From: Palaemon carinicauda
Lineage: Eukaryota > Arthropoda > Malacostraca > Decapoda > Palaemonidae
DNA: 64,000 nt
Reading direction: 5' to 3'
Assembly: GCF_036898095.1 (NCBI RefSeq)
Contig: NC_090750.1
Span: 90,798,434-90,862,433, forward strand
In this document: positions 10,460 to 20,889 of the stretch, piece after piece
How the letters are laid out: every line of letters starts with the position of its first letter
How positions within the stretch are numbered: position 1 is the stretch's first letter
Program-made: the position numbers and the translations under genes
Notes under the pieces: generated by a model
The model's input: only the letters and a program-made list of their open reading frames with translations
The model's database searches: none
Told to the model about the DNA's origin: nothing

Positions 10460-12760
10460 GTGTCTAAAAGTGACCAAGATTGTGGGAAGGAAAAGGTTTA
10501 ACAGCAGAAGGATCCAAAGTGAATAAAGAATCCGAGGCTCTTTTGAAATGATCTTGAATGTAAGGTGCAGTGAACATTTTGACTTCACTGAATTGAACAC
10601 TAGACCCGATTTGAGAAGTTAGGATAGGATTACCAGTCTGGCAAGTGAGATCAGAATTTAAGTGAAGACCCAATGACCTGAGGTATAACAAAGATAGGTA
10701 ATAAATTCAGAGCCTTTGAAGCTCTTCACCATTGAAACTTGGCTAGTACTGTATTCGGGAACAGTTGGCGTGTCATTACCATTATCATGCAAACTATAAT
10801 CAACTAGCCTACAGTAGTCTATGGCCTCATTTGTGCTTTGAATGTGAGAAATATTTTCCATGAAAGGAACAGAGGCATTTGCATTTCTCACAGTTGTTTA
10901 AGTCTTGGTACTGTCCCCTCTCAGTAATAGCCAACAAATCCAGAGGAAGACCTCAAAGTACTAAAACTTATCACAATCCGGAGGGGGGAGAACAGATAGT
11001 AGTTTGTACAACTGATGTGACAGAACTTTAAATAAAGATCCCTTGCCATATCACTGCTGCTGCTTGCCACTAACTGCTAGAGTATTTCCATACTTTATTA
11101 GAAACTTTTTTCTGTTGAAATGACAGATGGTAAATTTTAAAATTTTTACTTGTAAATGTAGAGAAGCACTGTGAACATCAGGAAAGGTCCATGGAAATGA
11201 TCTAGTAATTACCCTTTGATTATATGTAGGTTTTCTTTTAATCAAAGTGCAAACACAAAATTTTTTTACTTTACAAAAAGGAGATTCTTGAATATCTTGC
11301 AATTGTACATCCATGTGCTCTTGTTTTTTAATTATTTTATTAGCAACAGAATTAACCAAATCCCTTTATGTCTTACATGTTCCTTGTATAATTTATGTGC
11401 TACTTTGTAAAGTCAGACCCTTACCAGGAAATGATATCCCCTTGGAGGATGCAACGCTAATAGTTTGCTGCACGTCATACATATCCTGCCTTAGTAGAGG
11501 TAAGACAATAGGTATCTTAATCAATTCTCCAGTCTCCCATGCAGCGGAGCGGGGACTACTGAGAACAATATTGCTAAAGCTCTATGCGCTCCTCGCTCAA
11601 GTCTATGATGAGAGCTGTGAGGGAAGTTTTATCATAATATGAGAGACCATCCTTCACCAGCTAGCACATTGCGTCCTGTGCTATCTGTAATTTCTCCTGA
11701 AACTAGTCATCCCAATATACATGCTAATCTGTGGAGGGTCCATGCATGCCCTAGAGTACGTAGTGGTAATGCTTTGTGGTAAGGTGCTGGGTTTCCTCGC
11801 TTAGTTCTATGTGATGAAAAACCCACTAGGTATCTGCAACAGTCTTGAAATATGAGTTTCCCTAAGTCAACAGCATTTTACTTGATGATATTCAACTGTA
11901 CACCTCGGAATTCCATAATTTACTAGAGCCGTGTTTAAAGGAAATGACAAGGCAACATTTATCAGGCCATGTTTGGATGAGTATCCTAGGGAGAAATTTT
12001 TCCTGTACTCAATTAAGGTAGAGGCTCTCGCATTTCCATGTGATCTGTCATTGCGATAGGATTTTTACGGCTCAAGAAGATGAATCGTATATCTGAAACT
12101 AAGAACAAAATCCTTTTTTGGTGAGATTGTTAGGACTGTATACTTTAGTGTACAGTATACCTCTATGCATCAATAATCCAGATATGTTTTATTTTGCCAT
12201 GCATACATTTTAAGAGGAACAATTTTGGGAAATCCTCAAATATCAAGCCTGTGAGACCCAGAAAAATCCAAGTTTCCTGTCAATTCCTTAGAATTCCTGG
12301 AGGTATTCAAGGTTTGCTTTAGGCAAATTCGTACATCAGAAAGGCTGAATAAGAGGATCAATAACTGCCCGCAGAATTGTTGCTAAATCATCAGGTTTGC
12401 AAGGATATAAAAGAGATTTGGGAATGCTAGATACATCCGTGGCATGCTTCAATTGAATATTAAATGTGTTTTGTTCCCCTGCTTAGATCTACTGGTATGG
12501 ACAGTGGATGCCATGTTGCAGGAATGGCTTTATCTGGATTGTCATATATCTCTACCATTCACCTTGATAACTGATTGACAAGTTCAGATCATATTAGTCA
12601 CTGCTAAGGTGTGTCTTAGCTCTTCGTAAGCCTTAAAGGGTTATAGTCCACAGACTGCCCAAGTGAATGTTCTTTGAGTAAAACCATTTCTAATTTCCAT
12701 GGGCAAGAGCTCATGTTTGCAAAAGGCCAGATAGAGCATGCATGTGTACGGCATTATTGA
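10460..12760 (-). other. Possible decayed coding sequence, unidentified
   Basis: The minus strand carries several medium open stretches broken by stops and frameshifts. Examples are 11051-11359 (102 codons), 10658-10891 (77 codons) and 10464-10691 (75 codons). Base composition is less AT-skewed than in the neighbours. It could be an old retroelement or other decayed gene. No diagnostic motif is visible, so I assign no function. Confidence 0.2.
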
Positions 12761-14379
12761 AAACCTCGCAAGAAGTCTAGATTACTGGGATCTGTCGAAA
12801 CTATTTTTTTTTTCATGCTAAAAAATAGAAAAGATTATTCAAAAGCTGTCTGGTATTTGCCCTATATCTTGGTCAATATTATTAAATTATTAAACTCCAA
12901 ATAAAAAATTATACAAAACGAAAACTTATTTAGAAATTTTATTTTTCTATTAATACAATTAAAGAGTAAAAGGAATGAGGCTATTTAAACAAGTATACCC
13001 TGCACTACATGAAGACTTTCCATATGAATAAATTTTCGTAAAAAATTTAGTTGATTGAATATTAACCTTGGCATGACGTAAATATTTCTACTATTAATGA
13101 TAAGAATTATTGTAGTTGTATTGAAGGACAGGCTAGACTAGAAAATACTGTACTTTCATGGCGATATTGAAGTGGACCTATGCCTAAATTTCAATACTTT
13201 ATGACTATTATAGCTGATTATCATGATATATATTAATTATGCATAAAATCTACTTAAATCAGAACTTCTAGATGTTTAGGAACCTTCTTGTGATTGTTAT
13301 TGTGCTTTTTTTGTACCTGTATGCTAGCAGTAAAGTAGGCCTATGCCTAAATTTCTATATTTTATGAATAATATAGCTGGTAATGATAATACATAGCTAA
13401 TATTTATAATATTTATACTCAAACTATAGCTCCTGAGTGTTAAAATTATTTAGTTTGTGGTTATGTTGATATATCTTGTATAATGCATATATTACAGTTG
13501 TATTAGATGATTTATATACTATCATTATTGTGAATAATTAATTAGATTTGCTAAGATACTTTTATAGTGAAGCCAATTTTAATATCACGATTACAGGGCT
13601 GTTGAATATACTATAGTCTACCTTGAATAAAGTTTTCTTTGTTTATAAGAGAGTCGTTTTCTTTGTTTGGATATCGTAAACGAGTTGCGTAGGTGTGTTC
13701 ATAAAGTATTTAGAGCAACTAAAACAGTTTGCTTACTCACTTAAATCATATATATTAATTAAATACTAAATGGTGTTTATATCTGTGTGTTTTGAAATCT
13801 TCTTATTGTTTAACTAAACCTATAATTGAATCAAATAATTATTTTCTTTAGCCAAAATGCAAGATTTCTACCAAATGAAAAGAATTAGCTTAGGGTACGT
13901 TCTGGTAGATTAATTTGCCTTTTAAGACACCTTGATTTTCTTTGTTAATCAATTTCTTTGATTTTCTTTTTCCCTTTTCCTCATTCAGTATGCATGTTAT
14001 TTCATTCATGCCTCCTTGAATAGAATAATTCTGTATTATTTTCTTCTTTTCCTTTTCATCCGGTTGCTGTATTTGTTAATTTTTTTTTCTTTTCTCTTCG
14101 TATCTTTTCATATCATTTGATCTTAAACAGTTAGTCCCAGCCTTATATATAATAAGTGAGTCTGAATTGATAACATAAAACAATTCTTTAACCTACATTT
14201 TTTTTTCCTTTTAACTCTTCCATCTCTTTATTACGTTTCTCCTGTTTCATTACAAAAATTCATTTAACATAACCATAGAAATGACAGTATGGTGGAGGTC
14301 GCTGATTGGCTGAAGCAAATATTTGACAAAGGCGAAAGGCCCCTAAACTTAGGGAATTTGTTTACAAGTCGGGAAATTT
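12761..14379. other. AT-rich spacer with a diverged duplication
   Basis: This is mostly featureless AT-rich sequence. CCTATGCCTAAATTTC occurs near 13176 and 13340 with related flanks, which suggests an old direct duplication of about 165 bp. Confidence 0.4.
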
Positions 14380-14404
14380 TGGCGGTTTGGGGCACAGAAT
14401 TGGG

Positions 14405-14795
14405 ATAGCCGATTAAATACTATGTGGAAATTTCTGGGGATATGTAATGTAAAAAAAACAAAATACTCAAGGTTACCCAAAATTTAAAGATTATCTTTAC
14501 ATAGGTAGAATTTTGTCCATAGAAATTTGTATCGAAGATAGAGAAATTACTTCCGATTTAGGGAAATTTTAGAGCCCGTCTAGGGACTGAAGAAGTACAT
14601 TACATGGCCGATTAAATGTCATCTATATGGTAATTTCTGTGGATATCTAATATAGAAAATTAAGACACTCAATGTTACTCAAGATTTGAAAATTATCTTT
14701 ACATAGGTAGAATTTTGTCCATAGAAATTTGTGTTGAAGATAGAGAAATTACTTCCGATTTGGGGAAATTGTAGGGCCCGTCTAGGGATGTCTGT
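14405..14795 (+). repeat. 202-bp direct duplication, two copies
   Basis: ATCTTTACATAGGTAGAATT followed by TTGTCCATAGAAATTTGT occurs at about 14492 and 14694, an offset of 202 bp. GATTAAATG, TTTCTG-GGATAT and GGGCCCGTCTAGGGA-type blocks are arranged the same way in both. The two units are adjacent. Confidence 0.75.
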
Positions 14796-15542
14796 CAGCT
14801 GTTGGGGGAAATCATTACAGGCATTACACACAGGAAGAAGGACGTGTTATTTCACAATTGCTATAAAAATGGAGCAAAGGTAAAATACACAATTTTCGTG
14901 TTTTTCTAACGTTGTCGCTGATATTTAATGATATTTAATTAATTTCAACGCCAGAGTTGTAATTAACCGGTGATTTTCTTATAAAGGTCTTAAATTGGGG
15001 AAGAAACTATATGTGCATTTGAAAAAATCGGCCATTGCACGTGATCAGTTACATTCGTAGTTTCATGTATTAGCATTTAAATATACTATGATGTTGCAGT
15101 ATGGCTTCAGTTCCAAGTAAAAATGTATAATAATTTCTATATCTGTCAATACTGTCGTGATATTCTTTAGTTTAAGGACTTGACTTTAAGGATTGTCCTC
15201 TTGATCCTATCACGCAGGGGAACCTTACTCGCTATATGACTTGCATGATCTGTCTCGTATATATTTTATAAGTATTTTGCTTATCATTGCATAATTTGAA
15301 ATAAAGAGTGTATGAGCTGTCATTTTGTGGACCAAGCTAGTCGGTTTGGTTATAATTCTTAGTGTAAAGCAATTATAGCCCTTTTTACTTTTTCTATTCA
15401 ATGGAAGGATTTTGTTAATTGTTTGGTTTTGGTAGGTGGTAGTATTTCTCTAAGGTTTGCTAACTATGTTTCTTTAATTGACTTACAATGATTGAGAATT
15501 TAAATATATGGTCTTTGCTGAGTGGTAATAAAGGACCAGTTT
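14796..15542. other. No recognised gene
   Basis: No gene is supported. A CTATAAAA box directly precedes an ATG at about 14869 that runs into GTAAAA. This is discussed as a possible first exon but is not called. Confidence 0.35.
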
Positions 15543-15640
15543 GGGCTCGAGCCTTGTCGTCCTGATGGAAGTTCCCTTCGGCTGCTTCCTACTGTACAAT
15601 ATTTCTGCGAGTGATATTACAAGAGAATTCCCGTTGGAGA
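15543..15640 (+). repeat. Dispersed repeat, copy 1
   Basis: The segment has CCTGATGGAAGTTCC, GCTTCCTACTGTACAATATT and GAGTGATATTACAAGAGAAT. It matches 36308-36410 closely, about 20.7 kb away. The element type is unknown. Confidence 0.6.
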
Positions 15641-15667
15641 GTTAGTAAATTATGGAGTTAGTCTAGG

Positions 15668-15995
15668 TGTAATAGTAGTTATGCTAACCTAACGTCACAT
15701 ACCAATTTGGTTGTTATTAGAGATACAGTAGTTGTGCTAACCTAACGTGATATACCAATTTGGTCGCTAGTGTAAATGTTATAGTAGTTATGCTAACCTA
15801 AACATGCCAATTTGGTCGCCAGTGGAGATGTTATAGTAGTTATGCTAACTTAAAGTGACATTTCAATTTGGTCGCTATCGCTAGTGATGTTATATATAGT
15901 AGTTATGCTAACCTAACGTGACGTACCAAATTGTTCACTATTGGAGATGTTATAGTAATTATGCTAACCTAACAGTTACCAATTTGGTATTGTGC
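15668..15995 (+). repeat. Imperfect tandem array, 51-64 bp units, six copies
   Basis: TAGTAGTTATGCTAACCTAA recurs at about 15673, 15726, 15781, 15831, 15895 and 15950. Each copy is followed by a CCAATTTGGT-type block. Spacing varies from 51 to 64 bp, so it is a degenerate minisatellite. It ends just before the first DIRS element. Confidence 0.75.
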
Positions 15996-16008
15996 ACTGA
16001 CTAAGATA

Positions 16009-16182
16009 TTTTTCAATATTTAACTTAGCCGGTGATTATATAGCTGCAACTCTGTTGCTCGACAGACAACTCTACGGTAAAAACTCGCCAGCGATCGCTA
16101 CACAGGTTGCGGGTGTGCCTAACAGCGCCATCTGTCGTCCAGATACCCAGTTCTCAATGTAAACAAAGACTCAATTTTCTCT
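16009..16182 (+). repeat. DIRS copy 1 left inverted terminal repeat
   Basis: It starts TTTTTCAATATTTAACTTAG. The reverse complement of 22328-22520 matches it across about 170 bp, including AGCGATCGCT, CAGCGCCATCTGTCGTCC and AACAAAGACTCAATTTTCT. The outermost 20-30 bases differ between left and right (GCCGGTGATT versus CCCGGTGATT). This is typical of DIRS, whose two ITRs are not identical. Confidence 0.9.
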
Positions 16183-16387
16183 CTGTCGAGGTGTCGACAA
16201 GACGTACTTACTCGGCGATGCTAAACTGGAGTTTTTTCACATCTAATTGGTGAAGTACTTTATTCTAGTTTTGAGCTTTCGCTGTGCAGGGTTTCTCTTC
16301 ACACAAATCCTTGAACTCTTTTTGTTAACGGATTCTTTGTTGATGACTTTTTGATAGTTTTTTTAATTTCCCTTTGACCAATTCAAA

Positions 16388-17827
16388 ATGGCTGACCCTT
16401 CACAAGTCCCCAAATTTAGGAAGTGCAATGCTAGGGACTGTTCAAGGCGTCTTCCGAAGGCTTCTATCGACCCTCACACTGTTTGTTCCAATTGTCGGGA
16501 TAAAACCTGTCAATTGGAAGATCGGTGTGAGGAGTGCGTTGGCCTTTCGGAATTCGATTTTATCGAATTCCAAAAGTATACACGTAGGCTAGAGAGAGAT
16601 AGAGTTAGGAGAAGTTCTTCTCGTTCTATTGATATATCCTCTCCTCATGCCCCACAACCTATTCCTTCCCCTGTAGTGGTTGCTCCTAACCCACCTCCTG
16701 GCACTCAGGAACCATCGATGGCTGATATGATGCGTGCCATCCAGGCTCTGGGTGAGAGAGTTGAGTCCCTTGCTAGTGACCGTAATCAGCTCATGGCGGA
16801 TGTGAAGGAGCTTAAGTGCAAAAGTGCAGTGGGAAGTGCTAAAGTGCCGAGTGATAGTGTTGTGGATAGTGTTGCGCTTGAGGGTTCGTCTGTTCGTGCC
16901 TGTCGTCCTCCTAGTCCGGGACCTCTTGCAAGCTCCCAAGTCCAGGGGAGAAGCAATGTCGTACGACAAATGGGTTCGAGAGGCTTTAATCAGCGAACAG
17001 AAGTTCCCTCCGTGGTATCGGGCGTATCTACCCAAGATCGCTCCTACCTAACTAAGACGAGAGAGCCCATTTATACCTCGTCTTCGGAAGGGGTTTCTCG
17101 CAAGAAACCGTGGACCAAGGTCTCACGAACGTTAAAACGCAAGTCGGTCCCTTCAGCGCAAGTCCAACGGCCCGGTTGTAGCCACTGGGTCAGTTCGGAC
17201 TTGCTGCCGTCATCCGATGACTGCTCACCGCCTAAGAGAGGCAAAGCGGTACCGCTTCAGACAGTAACACCGTCTGTCGCCGCACCTGTTCCCGTAGACC
17301 CTAAGTGGTCTCTACTGCAAGACATGCAGTCTAAACTGACGTCTCTAATGCAGGACTTTCGTGCGGAGAAGGTTGCTGCCGCACCAGCTAGTGCAGTACC
17401 TAGCCCACAACCTTCCACTCGATCGGTTGTGCGTCCTGTGGACGCTGAGGTAACCTTCTCACGCACACCAGTTGAGAGAGTTCCTCCACCCATGCGTTCC
17501 AGTGTGATCTGCCAGCCGCATGTTGACGTTAAGCGCCGCAAGGAGGTTGCCATTGACGTTCTGGAGGTTCAACAACCGTCGGAGTTGTTTTGTTTTGACG
17601 CGGTGCGTCAACCTCCGCAACCCAGTGTGGTTTCCACTGCGCACCCACATCAGTCCAGACAGTCTGGAGTAGACGCTGTGCGTCCCCGCGCTGCCATGGT
17701 TGTTGCCAGCTCACAGACTGGGCAGCAGTTCCATGACGTTGCGTCCGGCTCAGTCACGCATGCACCCGTGCGACCGGACACAGCCGTTACCCACTCCGTT
17801 GCCGTTTCCTCATCAGTTGTCAGATGA
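16388..17827 (+). CDS. DIRS copy 1 Gag-like protein, N-terminal part
   Basis: This is the first ORF after the left ITR and starts MADPSQVPKFRKC. The N-terminus has a compact Cys/His cluster: C13, C18, H30, C33, C36, C41, C47 and C50. The spacing is compatible with a small zinc-binding fold, which I infer from spacing only. A short helical, possibly coiled-coil segment follows (near residues 110-145, containing SLASDRNQLMADVKELK). A long Ser/Pro/Val-rich linker comes after it. The frame ends at 17827, and the expected continuation lies in another frame (17700-18824), so a single-base slip in about 17770-17830 has probably split one Gag. The ATG is chosen because copies 2 and 3 retain the same start context, ATGGCCGACCCTTCC. 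Confidence 0.75.
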   Translation: MADPSQVPKFRKCNARDCSRRLPKASIDPHTVCSNCRDKTCQLEDRCEECVGLSEFDFIEFQKYTRRLERDRVRRSSSRSIDISSPHAPQPIPSPVVVAPNPPPGTQEPSMADMMRAIQALGERVESLASDRNQLMADVKELKCKSAVGSAKVPSDSVVDSVALEGSSVRACRPPSPGPLASSQVQGRSNVVRQMGSRGFNQRTEVPSVVSGVSTQDRSYLTKTREPIYTSSSEGVSRKKPWTKVSRTLKRKSVPSAQVQRPGCSHWVSSDLLPSSDDCSPPKRGKAVPLQTVTPSVAAPVPVDPKWSLLQDMQSKLTSLMQDFRAEKVAAAPASAVPSPQPSTRSVVRPVDAEVTFSRTPVERVPPPMRSSVICQPHVDVKRRKEVAIDVLEVQQPSELFCFDAVRQPPQPSVVSTAHPHQSRQSGVDAVRPRAAMVVASSQTGQQFHDVASGSVTHAPVRPDTAVTHSVAVSSSVVR

Positions 17828-18824
17828 GGAACTTTCTGATGATGATGTTGCTGCACACATAGATGAACCACAATCAGAATTGGACGAGCCTAAGTCTTCT
17901 CAACCCTCTTTGGACTTTAGAAAAGTTTTGGCCATTTTCAAAGAGCTGTTTCCGGACCAGTTTGTTTCTGTGGCTCCTCGTTCTCCGCCGTCAGAGTTTG
18001 TGTTAGGCATGCCGTCTACCACTCCTGCCTTTACTAGACTCGTCCTCGCACGCTCGTCCAAGAGAGCTTTGCGGGTGATAGGAGAATGGTTGCAGTCCAA
18101 GAAGAGTTTAGGGAAGACAGCCTTTGCATTTCCCCCTGCTAGACTCTCTTCTAGATCGAGCGTCTGGTATGCCACGGGAGAAGTTCTCGGCTTGGGAGTT
18201 CCTGCCTCTGCCCAGGGTGACTTCTCAAGTCTTGTAGACTCTCCCCGCCGCCTTGCCATGAGACGCTCAAAGATATGTTGGTCATCTTCGGACCTGGACC
18301 ACCTTTTGAAAGGTATCTTTAGGGCCTTCGAAGTTTTTAACTTCTTAGACTGGTGTCTAGGAGCCCTAAGCAGAAAGATCTCTCCGACAGAGAAAGAGAC
18401 TTCCTTGCTCATTAGGTCCTGCATGGACAAGGCCGTACGTGATGGGTCTAATGAGCTTGCTGCATCATTTGTGTCCGGAGTCCTTAAAAAGCGTGAAAAC
18501 CTATGCTTATTCCTTTCAGCTGGAGTTACACCATGCCAGAGATCTGAGCTTCTCTTTGCTCCTCTTTCCAAGTGCCTTTTTCCAGAAGACCTGGTTAAGG
18601 AAATAGCCGCTTCATTGGTGCAGAAGGACACTCACGATCTTGTTGCGTCCTCCGCTCGCAAAGCTCCCCCTTTGCCTACCTTGTCAGCTAGACCAAGGAT
18701 GGACACTCCAGCGTCCCGTTTTATTCCGCCCTTTCGTGGCAGAGCCTCCAGCAGAGGAGGTGCTCGTGCCGAAGGGAAACGAGGAAAGAAGAAAGGATCC
18801 AAGTCCTTTAAGGGCAGAGTCTGA
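17700..18824 (+). CDS. DIRS copy 1 Gag-like protein, C-terminal part
   Basis: This open frame takes up the Gag reading from about 17790, with an acidic stretch LSDEELSDDD. A globular-looking region follows (FRKVLAIFKELFPDQF, then WCLGALSRKI and MDKAVRDGSNELAASF). The C-terminus is Arg/Lys/Gly-rich (GRASSRGGARAEGKRGKK), a plausible nucleic-acid-binding tail. The first 30 or so codons from the ATG at 17700 are read out of the presumed true frame. Copy 3 keeps fragments of the same domain at 43.7-44.3 kb. It overlaps the RT ORF start by 185 bases. The role is inferred from position as structural Gag. Confidence 0.75.
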   Translation: MLPAHRLGSSSMTLRPAQSRMHPCDRTQPLPTPLPFPHQLSDEELSDDDVAAHIDEPQSELDEPKSSQPSLDFRKVLAIFKELFPDQFVSVAPRSPPSEFVLGMPSTTPAFTRLVLARSSKRALRVIGEWLQSKKSLGKTAFAFPPARLSSRSSVWYATGEVLGLGVPASAQGDFSSLVDSPRRLAMRRSKICWSSSDLDHLLKGIFRAFEVFNFLDWCLGALSRKISPTEKETSLLIRSCMDKAVRDGSNELAASFVSGVLKKRENLCLFLSAGVTPCQRSELLFAPLSKCLFPEDLVKEIAASLVQKDTHDLVASSARKAPPLPTLSARPRMDTPASRFIPPFRGRASSRGGARAEGKRGKKKGSKSFKGRV

Positions 18825-20889
18825 CTGCCCGCATCTTCAGACAGCAGTGGGAGCCAGACTCAAGAACTTCTGGCAGACCTGGGAGAAGAGAGGCACAGAT
18901 GCACAATCTGTGAAGTTGCTCAGAGAGGGGTACAAGATCCCTTTTGTACGGAAACCCCCTCTAGCAACGTCTCCCATCGATCTCTCTCCCAGGTACAGAG
19001 AGGAAGACAAGAGACGAGCCTTGAAACAGGAAGTGTCTCTTTTACTAGAGAAGGGAGCGGTGGTCAAAGTCTCGGACCTTCAATCTCCGGGATTCTACAA
19101 CCGACTCTTCTTGGTGCCAAAGAAGACAGGAGGGTGGAGGCCGGTGCTAGACGTCAGTGCTCTGAATGTCTTTGTCACAAAGCAGACGTTCTCCATGGAG
19201 ACCACAAAGTCAGTCTTAGCAGCGGTCAGAAGGGAAGACTGGATGGTCTCTTTAGACCTAAGGGACGCCTACTTCCACGTCCCCATCCACCCGGACTCCC
19301 AACCTTTTCTGAGATTCGTTTTCGAAAAGGTTGTCTACCAGTTTCAAGCCCTGTGCTTTGGCCTAAGCACAGCTCCTCTTGTGTTTACGAGGCTGATGAG
19401 GAATGTAGCCAAATTCCTTCATTTTTCGGACATCCGAGCCTCCCTCTATTTGGACGACTGGCTTCTCAGAGCTTCTTCCAGTCGTCGCTGTCGTCGCTGT
19501 CTGAAGGATCTAAAGTGGACTCTAGATCTGACCAAGGAATTGGGTCTCCTTGTCAATATGGAAAAGTCACAACTGGTCCCATCCCAAACTATTGTGTATT
19601 TAGGGATGGAGATTCACAGTCTAGCTTTTCGGGCTTTTCCGTCGGCCCCCAGAATAAGCCAAGCCCAATTATGCATCCAGAACATGCTGAAGAAGGAACA
19701 ATGCTCAGTCAGGAAGTGGATGAGTCTGGTAGGGACACTATCATCCCTGGAACAATTTGTGTCATTAGGAAGACTACACCTCCGTCCTCTTCAATACCAT
19801 CTAGCTTTTCACTGGAAAAAGGACAAGACGCTAGAAGCGGTCTCGATCCCCATTTCCGAAAAGATGAAGTCTTGCCTGACTTGGTGGAAGGACAGTATCA
19901 ACCTAAGAGAGGGTCTTCCCCTGGCTGTTCAGACTCCCAACCACGTTCTCTTCTCGGACGCATCGGACGTAGGCTGGGGCGCGACATTAGACGGTCGGGA
20001 ATGTTCGGGACTGTGGAACTCGAGTCAAAGGATCATGCATATCAACTGCAAGGAGCTGCTGGCAGTACATCTGGCCTTGACAAGCTTCAGGTCTCTCCTT
20101 CGAGGCAAAGTGGTGGAAGTGAACTCGGACAACACCACTGCCTTGGCGTACATCTCCAAGCAAGGAGGGACCCACTCACTGACGTACGAGATCGCAAGGG
20201 ACCTGCTCATCTGGTCAAAAGGTCAAAACATATCACTAGTAACGAGGTTCATCCAAGGCAACTTGAATGTCATGGCAGATTGTCTCAGTCGGAAAGGGCA
20301 AGTAATTCCAACGGAATGGACCCTCCGCAAGGATGTATGCAAGAGACTTTGGGCCACTTGGGGCCAACCAACCATAGATCTCTTTGCAACCTCGATGACC
20401 AAGAGGCTCCCAATATATTGCTCACCAGTCCCAGACCCAGCAGCAATACATATAGATGCCTTTCTCCTAGATTGGTCGCATCTAGATCTATACGCATTCC
20501 CACCGTTCAAGATTGTCAACAAGGTACTGCAGAAGTTCGCCTCTCACGAAGGGACAAGGTTGACGCTAGTTGCTCCCCTCTGGCCCGCGAGAGAATGGTT
20601 CACCGAGGTACTTCGATGGCTAGTAGACGTTCCCAGAAGTCTTCCTCTAAGGGTGGACCTTCTACGTCAGCCACACGTAAAGAAGGTACACCAAAGCCTC
20701 CACGCTCTTCGTCTGACTGCCTTCAGACTATCGAAAGACTCTCGAGAGCTAGAGGCTTTTCGAAGGAGGCTGCCAGTGCGATTGCTAGAGCAAGGAGAAC
20801 ATCCACCCTTAGAGTCTACCAATCGAAGTGGGAAGTCTTCCGAAACTGGTGCAAGTCAGTATCTGTATCCTCGACCAGTACCTCTGTAG
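18640..20889 (+). CDS. DIRS copy 1 reverse transcriptase, RNase H and methyltransferase-like ORF
   Basis: This is a 749-codon open frame. The RT motifs are GGWRPVLDVSALN (about 167-179), SLDLRDAYFHVPI (about 202-214), LCFGLSTAPLVFT (about 246-258) and the catalytic YLDD (about 268). RNase H follows, with FSDASDVGWGATL (about 437), INCKELLAVHLAL (about 465) and SDNTTALAY (about 494), so all three acidic positions are visible. After about residue 570 comes WGQPTIDLFAT and then YAFPPFKIV and LVAPLWPAREW. This module sits between RNase H and recombinase in DIRS elements and is usually likened to a DNA adenine methyltransferase. No frameshift or stop is seen. It overlaps both Gag and the recombinase ORF. 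The 18640 ATG is the first in frame, and the real start may be translated through Gag overlap. Confidence 0.9.
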   Translation: MLRPPLAKLPLCLPCQLDQGWTLQRPVLFRPFVAEPPAEEVLVPKGNEERRKDPSPLRAESDCPHLQTAVGARLKNFWQTWEKRGTDAQSVKLLREGYKIPFVRKPPLATSPIDLSPRYREEDKRRALKQEVSLLLEKGAVVKVSDLQSPGFYNRLFLVPKKTGGWRPVLDVSALNVFVTKQTFSMETTKSVLAAVRREDWMVSLDLRDAYFHVPIHPDSQPFLRFVFEKVVYQFQALCFGLSTAPLVFTRLMRNVAKFLHFSDIRASLYLDDWLLRASSSRRCRRCLKDLKWTLDLTKELGLLVNMEKSQLVPSQTIVYLGMEIHSLAFRAFPSAPRISQAQLCIQNMLKKEQCSVRKWMSLVGTLSSLEQFVSLGRLHLRPLQYHLAFHWKKDKTLEAVSIPISEKMKSCLTWWKDSINLREGLPLAVQTPNHVLFSDASDVGWGATLDGRECSGLWNSSQRIMHINCKELLAVHLALTSFRSLLRGKVVEVNSDNTTALAYISKQGGTHSLTYEIARDLLIWSKGQNISLVTRFIQGNLNVMADCLSRKGQVIPTEWTLRKDVCKRLWATWGQPTIDLFATSMTKRLPIYCSPVPDPAAIHIDAFLLDWSHLDLYAFPPFKIVNKVLQKFASHEGTRLTLVAPLWPAREWFTEVLRWLVDVPRSLPLRVDLLRQPHVKKVHQSLHALRLTAFRLSKDSRELEAFRRRLPVRLLEQGEHPPLESTNRSGKSSETGASQYLYPRPVPL

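Noticed and set aside
17900..18631. 243-codon minus-strand frame
   Set aside because: It is antisense to the Gag C-terminal domain, with no independent support.
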